Source: Balneolaceae bacterium
Lineage (GTDB): Bacteria > Bacteroidota > Rhodothermia > Balneolales > Balneolaceae
Reading direction: 5' to 3'
Assembly: GCA_007123785.1 (NCBI GenBank)
Contig: SLGL01000020.1
Coordinates: 1-9,512, forward strand
DNA length: 9,512 nucleotides
The translations under genes were made by a program, and so were the position numbers. A model generated the notes under the pieces. The model searched no databases. It was not told where the DNA came from and saw only the letters and a list, made by a program, of their open reading frames with translations. Positions 1-5,791 of the stretch are shown in pieces (position 1 is the first letter of the stretch; every line of letters begins with the position of its first letter).

Positions 1-125
1 AATTTTTCTAAACGAAATGTATCATACTGATTTATCATACTTCATGATTCAAAATTAGGATCTCCATAAAAAAAACTCTTGGTGAAATAACCGGTTTAAA
101 CCGTTTCTCAATACTGAATATATCA
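1..125. other. Upstream region of the PASTA gene with short repeats
   Basis: No complete gene is seen here. One plus-strand frame is open from base 2 to a stop at 56-58, so the tail of an upstream gene is possible but cannot be identified. Two exact copies of TATCATACT lie at 20-28 and 33-41 (13 bp apart). A perfect 12-bp palindrome, CGGTTTAAACCG, sits at 92-103, about 22 bp before the ATG at 126, where a regulator could act. No convincing promoter hexamers could be assigned. Confidence 0.4.
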
Positions 126-971
126 ATGGACAAAATCAAAGCATTATTTAAAAGTAAAGTATTTTACCTCTCTTTGGGTGGTATTCTCACAGCAGGCATT
201 TTATTCGCACTGTTGATGGATCTTGTGATTATGCCAAATTATACCAATTACAACCGGGGCGTGACCGTACCTGATGTAACCAAACTTTCTCTCGAGGAAG
301 CTGAATCCCTTCTTGAACGATATGACCTACGTCACGAAATTCTTGACCGTAGAGCACACTCGGCGTATCCAGCCAATTATATCATCGACCAGGCACCGGC
401 ACCACGTCAAATCGTAAAACCCAATCGAAAAGTGTATCTCACTGTAAATACAGACACGACACCCATGACGGTAGTTCCCAATGTGGTGAGTATGCACCTT
501 CGCAATGCTGAACTGCAGCTCGAAAATCACGGTCTTGTGGTGGGAACGCGAAGTTATGAATCATCCCGGTTTAGAAACACGGTACTTCGCCAATCTGCGG
601 CTCCCGGTGATACTGTAGCAAGAGGTACGGTTGTTAATCTTGCCATTAGCGACGGTCTTGGTTCACGGATGGTGAGTGTACCCGATGTAGAAGGTATGAG
701 CCTCTCTCAGGCTCAACAGGCGATTAATCGTGCCGGTTTGAGGGTGGGCGAAATTCGTTTTCAGCCAAGTCAGGAACACTCTCCCAACACAGTGATCGCT
801 TTCTCTCCTAATGAAGATGAACTCACAGAAGGTGAATCACTTTTCCTGATCGTTTCCGAACGATTTGATGCGAGAGAAGAAATTGAAGAAGGAGCTATTA
901 TTGATGATACTACAACTATCGAACAAGTTGAACCCGACAACCAAGACCAACCCCAAAACGATAACGAATGA
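126..971 (+). CDS. Membrane-anchored PASTA-repeat protein (no kinase domain)
   Basis: This 281-residue protein has a short basic N-terminus, one hydrophobic segment at about residues 14-36, and then three PASTA modules at roughly 47-108, 116-175 and 184-245. Each module opens with a VPDV or VPNV motif (48-51, 117-120, 185-188) and ends in a beta strand such as VYLTVN or VNLAIS. The last 30 or so residues are strongly acidic and probably disordered. The topology implied is a single-pass anchor with the PASTA part in the periplasm. PASTA domains are known for binding muropeptides or beta-lactams in Ser/Thr kinases and penicillin-binding proteins, but neither catalytic domain is present, so a binding or scaffold role in the envelope is inferred. 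The stop overlaps the rpe start as ATGA, implying translational coupling. The ATG at 126 is preferred because it gives a normal N-in anchor. Confidence 0.9.
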   Translation: MDKIKALFKSKVFYLSLGGILTAGILFALLMDLVIMPNYTNYNRGVTVPDVTKLSLEEAESLLERYDLRHEILDRRAHSAYPANYIIDQAPAPRQIVKPNRKVYLTVNTDTTPMTVVPNVVSMHLRNAELQLENHGLVVGTRSYESSRFRNTVLRQSAAPGDTVARGTVVNLAISDGLGSRMVSVPDVEGMSLSQAQQAINRAGLRVGEIRFQPSQEHSPNTVIAFSPNEDELTEGESLFLIVSERFDAREEIEEGAIIDDTTTIEQVEPDNQDQPQNDNE

Positions 972-1657
972 ATTTTGACCTTCCTGTTTTAGCTCCTTCA
1001 ATCCTTGCCGCAGACTTTTCAAAGCTCGGGGAAGAAATCGGGCAGTGTACCCAGGCGGGTATTCAATGGATTCACTGTGATATTATGGATGGACATTTTG
1101 TTCCCAATATCAGTTACGGGTCGGGAATCGTTCAAACCGTTCGCAAAATTGCACCGGATGCGTTCCTGGATGTTCACCTGATGATCGAAAATCCCGATCA
1201 ATATATAGAAGATTTTGCGGATGCGGGAGCCGATCTCATTTCGGTTCACTATGAAGCCTGTCCTCACCTTCACCGTACCATTCAGAATATTCGCCTTCAC
1301 GGATGTATGACCGGCGTCGTTATCAATCCTGCCACTCCCGCAGAACTTCTCAAGCCCATATTACCGGATGCAGATCTCGCTCTTGTAATGAGTGTGAATC
1401 CCGGCTTTGGCGGACAGTCTTTCATTGAAGGGAGCATCAGCAAAATAAGAGAGCTCAGACAAATCCGAAATGATTTGAACCTGAATTTCCTTATAGAAGT
1501 TGACGGAGGAGTTGGATTAAACAATATCAGTCAGCTTGTATCTGCCGGTACGGATATCCTTGTAGCAGGCAGCAGTGTATTCAAAGCCGATGATATTCCG
1601 CAGCGTATCAATCAACTTCGAAAGAAAGCACTTGCGGCATCCGGGAATGTTGTTTAA
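968..1657 (+). CDS. rpe: Ribulose-phosphate 3-epimerase
   Basis: Cytosolic TIM-barrel enzyme that interconverts D-ribulose 5-phosphate and D-xylulose 5-phosphate in the pentose phosphate pathway. The 229 residues match the usual family length. Visible family signatures are LAPSILAADF at 8-17, CDIMDGHFVPN at 37-47, DVHLMIENP at 68-76, the phosphate-loop region VNPGFGGQ at 143-150, and EVDGGV at 177-182. The acid/base pair is D38 and D179, and the metal-ligand histidines H36 and H70 are also present, so the active site appears complete. The start ATG lies inside the stop of the PASTA gene (ATGA, 968-971). The pairing recalls the Firmicutes order in which a PASTA kinase gene lies close to rpe. 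Confidence 0.97.
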   Translation: MNFDLPVLAPSILAADFSKLGEEIGQCTQAGIQWIHCDIMDGHFVPNISYGSGIVQTVRKIAPDAFLDVHLMIENPDQYIEDFADAGADLISVHYEACPHLHRTIQNIRLHGCMTGVVINPATPAELLKPILPDADLALVMSVNPGFGGQSFIEGSISKIRELRQIRNDLNLNFLIEVDGGVGLNNISQLVSAGTDILVAGSSVFKADDIPQRINQLRKKALAASGNVV

Positions 1658-1706
1658 TTCCATCTTCACGAATTTTCTGTATTTTATCATTCAATAATTA
1701 AATCAT

Positions 1707-2720
1707 ATTAGTACATCTATCGAAACTTCCGACAATCTTTCAGAAGAAACTATCTTTATTGATGAAATCGACCCGGTTGTGATACTGGGCTTTGGAGATG
1801 AACACCTTCAGCAGCTCGACAGGGCGTTTCCATCCACAAAGATTACAGCACGGGGAAACCGTGTAAAAATTTTAGGCCCCGGTTACGAAGTAAAAGTGAT
1901 CAAAGATATCATCAGGGAAATGATTCGGATTGCGGGTAAAAAGAATCAGATTCACTCCAGTGATGTAAGAACACTCCTGGCTCTTGAAAATAAAATGGAA
2001 GGTAGCCCCTCTGATATCAGCGAACCTCTGTTTCATCAGGATACAGGAGATATTATCCTTCACACACACAACGGGGAGGCGATCTCAGCCAAGACTCCTG
2101 GTCAGCGCAATATCGTGAGGGCATCGGAAAATAACGATATACTTTTCGCCATTGGGCCTGCAGGTACCGGAAAAACGTACACTTCAGTGGCACTTGCTGT
2201 AAAAGCTCTTAAAGAGAGAAAGGTTAAAAAAATAATTCTTGCCCGGCCGGCTGTCGAAGCCGGAGAAAATCTCGGCTTTTTACCCGGTGATCTCAAAGAA
2301 AAAATTGACCCATACCTCCGTCCTCTTTATGACGCACTGGAAGAGATGATCGAGTTCGATAAGCTCGAATTTCAGCTTACCAAAAATATCATCGAAATTG
2401 CACCGCTGGCTTATATGAGGGGACGTACGCTGAACAACGCATTTGTAATTTTGGATGAGGCCCAAAACGCCACTAATATACAGATGAAAATGTTTTTAAC
2501 CCGTATCGGGTTCAACAGCAGGGCAATCATTACCGGGGACATCACCCAGACCGACCTCCCTCAAAAACAGCAATCTGGATTAATTTCCATTCAGAATATT
2601 CTACAGAATATCAATGGAATTTCGTTCGTATATCTGGACCAAAGAGATGTAGTCCGGCACAAGCTTGTCCGCGACATCATCGAAGCGTATGAAAAATTTG
2701 AAAATAAAAAGAAAAAATAG
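1707..2720 (+). CDS. phoH: PhoH-family ATPase (PhoH/YbeZ-like), start codon non-canonical
   Basis: Cytosolic PhoH-type P-loop ATPase; relatives such as YbeZ work with the endoribonuclease YbeY in RNA and ribosome metabolism. Numbering from the GTG at 1779, Walker A is GPAGTGKT (126-133) and Walker B is FVILDE (222-227), followed by AQNAT. The typical ARPAVEAGENLGFLPGD stretch (155-171) and LAYMRGRT (210-217) are also present. The conserved N-terminal beta strand and ARG motif of Bacteroidota PhoH begin before that GTG: the frame upstream reads ...SEETIFIDEIDP and stays open back to a TAA at 1695-1697. No ATG, GTG or TTG occurs in that stretch. I place the start at ATT 1707, which gives 337 residues, in line with the family; ATC 1752 or ATC 1719 are alternatives, and GTG 1779 is the conservative annotation. 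The gap to rpe is about 49 bp and to the next gene 17 bp. Confidence 0.92.
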   Translation: MSTSIETSDNLSEETIFIDEIDPVVILGFGDEHLQQLDRAFPSTKITARGNRVKILGPGYEVKVIKDIIREMIRIAGKKNQIHSSDVRTLLALENKMEGSPSDISEPLFHQDTGDIILHTHNGEAISAKTPGQRNIVRASENNDILFAIGPAGTGKTYTSVALAVKALKERKVKKIILARPAVEAGENLGFLPGDLKEKIDPYLRPLYDALEEMIEFDKLEFQLTKNIIEIAPLAYMRGRTLNNAFVILDEAQNATNIQMKMFLTRIGFNSRAIITGDITQTDLPQKQQSGLISIQNILQNINGISFVYLDQRDVVRHKLVRDIIEAYEKFENKKKK

Positions 2721-2737
2721 ACGCCTGCTGAACTGAA

Positions 2738-3532
2738 ATGGAAAAAAAAGCTGAGGTTTCCCCACTCTATGAAGGAACCTTTTCGGTAGGAACCGACAAA
2801 AAATTCAAACGCATCAGAAAAGAAGATTCTCCTGAAAAAGGTGCTCTGAAACTCTCCATCCACCCCTTTTTGATTCAAGAAGAAAACCGTAATATTCTGT
2901 TTGATGCAGGAATTGGCGAACTTTTCGGCAGTGATACGTCAATTAAAACCCTTTTAGATAATTTGGCTGAACATTCCGTTTCAGACTATGAGATTTCCGA
3001 TATATTTGTCAGTCATCTTCATTTCGACCATTTTGCAGGTCTCGCCCATCGCGACAATGGTTATTGGGAACTCACATTCCCCGATTCTACTGTCTGGGTA
3101 TCCGAAGGAGGCTGGAAAAAACTATACAGCTCAATTGAAAAAGAAGATGAAGATACACAGGATTTTTTCAATTTTGTAGACTCTAAAGCTTCCATCGAAT
3201 TTTTGGGAGAGAAATCGTCACCCATTAAACACGTTCGCTCTAAAACCATCGGTGGACATACCGAATTTCATCAGGCCCTATTCTATGAAAACGGAGAACA
3301 GAAGTTCATTATGGCCGGTGATGTGATCGGACGCCGTATCTCCATCAACCGAAATTTTGCCGCTAAATTCGACTTTGATCCCAAACAAAGTATGATCGCA
3401 CGTGAAGAGCTTAAAGAGGTGGCCTGCAAAGAAAAGTATACACTTCTGGCTTATCATGAAACCGATTATCCTATGTTTAAACTCATTGATCATAATCCGA
3501 AAAAGGGATACACTGTTAAGACCCTTTCATGA
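2738..3532 (+). CDS. MBL-fold metallo-hydrolase
   Basis: This 264-residue protein has the metallo-beta-lactamase fold. The zinc-binding signature HLHFDH lies at 93-98 (H93, H95, D97, H98). The remaining expected ligands are H174 in GGHTEFH, D195 in AGDVIG and H240 in AYHE, so a two-metal site appears intact. The early strand ILFDAGIGELF (53-63) is also typical. No signal peptide is evident, so it is probably cytosolic. The fold covers lactonases, thioesterases, glyoxalase II-like enzymes and others; the substrate cannot be read from the sequence. The N-terminal PLYEGTFSVGTDKKF segment resembles a Bacteroidota-style subgroup of stand-alone hydrolases, which supports the ATG at 2738. It follows phoH by 17 bp, and its stop overlaps the next start as ATGA, so it is probably cotranscribed with both neighbours. 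Confidence 0.88.
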   Translation: MEKKAEVSPLYEGTFSVGTDKKFKRIRKEDSPEKGALKLSIHPFLIQEENRNILFDAGIGELFGSDTSIKTLLDNLAEHSVSDYEISDIFVSHLHFDHFAGLAHRDNGYWELTFPDSTVWVSEGGWKKLYSSIEKEDEDTQDFFNFVDSKASIEFLGEKSSPIKHVRSKTIGGHTEFHQALFYENGEQKFIMAGDVIGRRISINRNFAAKFDFDPKQSMIAREELKEVACKEKYTLLAYHETDYPMFKLIDHNPKKGYTVKTLS

Positions 3533-4326
3533 ATCAACTGCCCGGATATATTTCACAAATAAAAGAATATTTAATCGGGCAGGGTTTTCCTGAGCAGGTG
3601 GAATCTGTAGTTATTTTGGGGTCTGGTTTGGGTGATTTCTCTACGCTTATCGAACAACCACTGATGGTTCCTTACCACGAAATTCCCCATTTCTCTGAAA
3701 CATCTGTACAGGGACATTCGGGTGAATTGTTCTGTGGAACTGTGGCAAACAGAACGATTATCGCCTTTTCGGGTCGTTTTCACCATTATGAAGGCTATGA
3801 ATATTCCAGAACGGCACTGCCCGCATATACAGCCAAAGCATTTAATGCAAACAAACTCATTATATCAAATGCTGCCGGAGCTATTAATACACGGTTCAAT
3901 GTAGGTGATTTGATGGTTATTGACGATGTAATCCGTCTGTTCCACAAAGTTTCTTCCGGCCCTGCCGTTCTTCCTTTTCCTTATTTCCATACCGAAACGG
4001 CCGAAAAAGTTCGAAAAATAGCTGCAATTATCGGACTCGATATACAACGCGGTACCTATCTCTATGCAAAAGGCCCCAATTATGAATCTAAAGCAGAAAT
4101 TCGTGCTTTCCGGATATTGGGAGCAGATGTGGTGGGCATGAGTACTGTCCCCGAACTGATTGAAGCTTCCAGACTGCAAATTCCTGCTGCGGCAATTTCT
4201 ATGGTTACCAATATGGCCGCAGATATTTCAAAAAGCAAACTGGATCACTCTGAAGTGAAAGAAACCGCCGAATCTCGCAAGGAAGATTTTGCAAGGCTTG
4301 TTACCGAAATCATTCGAAAATTATAA
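3529..4326 (+). CDS. punA: Purine nucleoside phosphorylase (trimeric PNP-I type)
   Basis: Cytosolic salvage enzyme that phosphorolyses purine (deoxy)nucleosides to free base and (deoxy)ribose 1-phosphate. The 265 residues match the trimeric PNP/MTAP family. Motifs visible are VILGSGLGDF (28-37, phosphate-binding loop), GRFHHYEGY (82-90), NAAGAIN (114-120), KGPNYESKAE (181-190, base-binding E186), VGMSTVPE (202-209) and SMVTNMAAD (224-232). Asn228 in the last motif matches the residue that favours 6-oxopurines; methylthioadenosine phosphorylases have Asp there, so PNP is preferred over MTAP. The stretch around 132-150 departs from the usual DHINL...NPL pattern, so substrate range could differ. 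The start overlaps the hydrolase stop by 4 bp. It is the last plus-strand gene, 35 bp from a convergent gene, and no clear intrinsic terminator is seen there. The symbol follows the trimeric PNP of Gram-positives and is tentative. Confidence 0.92.
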   Translation: MNQLPGYISQIKEYLIGQGFPEQVESVVILGSGLGDFSTLIEQPLMVPYHEIPHFSETSVQGHSGELFCGTVANRTIIAFSGRFHHYEGYEYSRTALPAYTAKAFNANKLIISNAAGAINTRFNVGDLMVIDDVIRLFHKVSSGPAVLPFPYFHTETAEKVRKIAAIIGLDIQRGTYLYAKGPNYESKAEIRAFRILGADVVGMSTVPELIEASRLQIPAAAISMVTNMAADISKSKLDHSEVKETAESRKEDFARLVTEIIRKL

Positions 4327-4361
4327 GTTTACTCTTTTTTAAAATCAATTTCAGCTTTCTG

Positions 4362-5060
4362 TCACATCAAAAAACGTACCGTAAGAACACCGGTTACAAT
4401 CGCTATTAAAAAGCTCAAAAGGGTTCCTATTAAAATATATTCTGTTAGCTTTCGATCTTTGGCACGAGTCAGATCACCAAACCGGAAAACAGATTTAGCT
4501 GCAAGCAAAAATCCCACCGCTTGTGGATTCCCTGAAATAATAGAAAGATAGACGAAAAGCCGTTCCAGTATACCGATATACTTACCGGCTCCTTCCAGTG
4601 AGCCGGAATTATCCGTTTCAATTTGTTCGCTCCACCTTTGCATCAGCATTTGCATTACTATAGAGGTAGGATGTGTTAAAATCAGAATACCGGTTAGTAG
4701 TATCCAAAATTCTTCACTTAGCTCAGGAGTTGTAAATCCATTCCAAAAAATAACCCAAACAGCAATCAAAACACCAAAATGCGCAGCTTGATCAATCCAA
4801 AACCACACTTGACGTGTTATTTCTGTTTGAAAGGTAAGTTTTATTCCGTCAATCAGATAGTGTGTTACTGCAATCAGAATCGCAACCGGCCAGTACGATA
4901 TATCCCAAAGCAAGATCAGTATCAATATAAAGTGAATCAAAACATGGAAAAGCAGATAGTGTGATTTCCATGTTTTTTTCTCCTTGTCATCAATCGATTT
5001 GCGTGATTGCAGAAAAAAATCACCGATGAGATGCGCAATAATCAACTTCAGAAGAATCAT
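4362..5060 (-). CDS. DUF3307 family integral membrane protein
   Basis: This 232-residue, very hydrophobic protein matches the DUF3307 family as I recognise it. It has about five to six membrane segments, at roughly 1-17, 36-56, 57-75, 92-107, 117-135 and 205-230. Three short motifs pair acidic and histidine residues three apart: HLIGD (10-14, within HLIGDFFLQ), HYLID (67-71) and DQAAH (90-94). Such repeated His/Asp spacing in membrane helices suggests a metal site, but no function is established. A conserved-looking GAGKYIGILERLF lies at 157-169 before the C-terminal segments. The start ATG is 2 bp after the stop of the SatD gene, so the two are almost certainly cotranscribed and translationally coupled. 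The gene converges on the purine nucleoside phosphorylase gene. Confidence 0.85.
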   Translation of the reverse strand: MILLKLIIAHLIGDFFLQSRKSIDDKEKKTWKSHYLLFHVLIHFILILILLWDISYWPVAILIAVTHYLIDGIKLTFQTEITRQVWFWIDQAAHFGVLIAVWVIFWNGFTTPELSEEFWILLTGILILTHPTSIVMQMLMQRWSEQIETDNSGSLEGAGKYIGILERLFVYLSIISGNPQAVGFLLAAKSVFRFGDLTRAKDRKLTEYILIGTLLSFLIAIVTGVLTVRFLM

Positions 5061-5062
5061 GT

Positions 5063-5698
5063 TCAGTAGGTTATGATTGGCTTGATTTGTGACTGTATTC
5101 TATCCCTGTAGTATTGTTCTAATTCTATAATTTCGTATATATGGCCTCTTTTTATCCGGTCGTTTACTGAAGATTGAGCGATGCCTAATTTTTTGGCAAT
5201 CTCTACCTGTGTTATACCTGATTCCTTAAATAATATCTCGGCAACTTCAGCGGAATTTGCAGTCCAGGAGTTCATTATTATGAGGGCAAGTTTAAACATC
5301 ATGTTGAGTTCATTATCCAGGTTGGTCCAGGGAGATTTGATACCGAGATGAATTTTGTCTTCTTTTAGCTGATCTAACAATTGCCCGGAATAAACAAATG
5401 CTTCTCCTGCGGATTCGCTTACAAAACTGGATCTGAAATCTATTTTTCCTATTCCCATGGCAATGCGGACATCCAGTTCTTTAAAGTTTAATTTTTTTAT
5501 TATCGCTTTTATCAAAATGGATATGCGCAGTAATTTTTCGGGTGCTGTATATAACTGGAAACTGTCTCCTCTGTATATTTCCCAATCAGCTGGTTGCTCT
5601 CCAACTTTTTGAAACAGCTCTTTTAATGGATTAAGCCATATCTCGGGCTTTTCCACTGCCTGCGAACGTACGATATCTCCTGTAATGGTTCCTTCCAT
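5063..5698 (-). CDS. SatD-family protein with C-terminal helix-turn-helix
   Basis: This 211-residue protein begins with the SatD-like motif ITGDIVRS (5-12). SatD is named after the sat (secretion and acid tolerance) locus of Streptococcus mutans; its biochemical role is not known to me. Residues 1-120 resemble a class III nucleotide-cyclase fold: TGDIV (D8), RGDSF (43-47, D45), RIAMGIG (78-84) and GEAFVYSGQLL (98-108) fall in the order and spacing of the cyclase D-I-V, GD, RxGI and GxxVN signatures. The catalytic Asn and Arg of the last motif are replaced by Y103 and L107, so it may bind rather than cyclise nucleotides. Residues 161-185 (GITQVEIAKKLGIAQSSVNDRIKRG) form a clear helix-turn-helix of the sigma-region-4 or Xre-like kind. 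No signal peptide or membrane segment is seen. Three operator-like dyads lie directly upstream, making autoregulation plausible. Confidence 0.85.
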   Translation of the reverse strand: MEGTITGDIVRSQAVEKPEIWLNPLKELFQKVGEQPADWEIYRGDSFQLYTAPEKLLRISILIKAIIKKLNFKELDVRIAMGIGKIDFRSSFVSESAGEAFVYSGQLLDQLKEDKIHLGIKSPWTNLDNELNMMFKLALIIMNSWTANSAEVAEILFKESGITQVEIAKKLGIAQSSVNDRIKRGHIYEIIELEQYYRDRIQSQIKPIITY

Positions 5699-5703
5699 AT
5701 TTT

Positions 5704-5791
5704 AATATCGGTATTTTCATCGATATTTTCAAATTATCGTCTAATTTGACGATAATTTATATTTATCGAGGAATTTAACGATATTTTAAAG
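5704..5791 (-). promoter_or_regulatory. Three 29-bp repeats with TATCG-N10-CGATA dyads upstream of satD
   Basis: The gap between the photolyase stop and the satD start is filled by three dyads: 5705-5726 (ATATCG-N10-CGATAT), 5734-5755 (TTATCG-N10-CGATAA) and 5763-5784 (TTATCG-N10-CGATAT). Their starts are exactly 29 bp apart. The middle dyad extends to perfect 11-bp arms, AAATTATCGTC and GACGATAATTT (5731-5741 and 5748-5758). Sequence between dyads is also similar (CGATAtTTTnAA), so these are direct repeats as well as palindromes. The six half-sites alternate in orientation every 14 or 15 bp. The third unit runs into the photolyase stop codon. This is most likely a regulator-binding array controlling satD and the DUF3307 gene. 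No confident promoter hexamers could be placed within it. Confidence 0.85.

Noticed and set aside
2591..2878. 95-codon minus-strand frame spanning the phoH end and the hydrolase start
   Set aside because: Phe/Ser-rich antisense translation of two convincing genes; no independent support.
3865..4179. 104-codon minus-strand frame inside the purine nucleoside phosphorylase gene
   Set aside because: It lies wholly within a well-supported gene whose motifs are in the other frame; a shadow frame.
4327..4361. Bidirectional terminator between the convergent genes
   Set aside because: A run of six T is present at 4335-4340, but no stem-loop precedes it on either strand.
5671..5676. Additional CGATAT half-site inside the satD coding sequence
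   Set aside because: It is not in register with the 14-15 bp spacing and has no partner half-site.
5704..5791. CRISPR array or plasmid-type iterons at the 29-bp repeats
   Set aside because: Only three units without unique spacers, no cas or replication gene nearby, and placement directly in front of satD fits an operator better.
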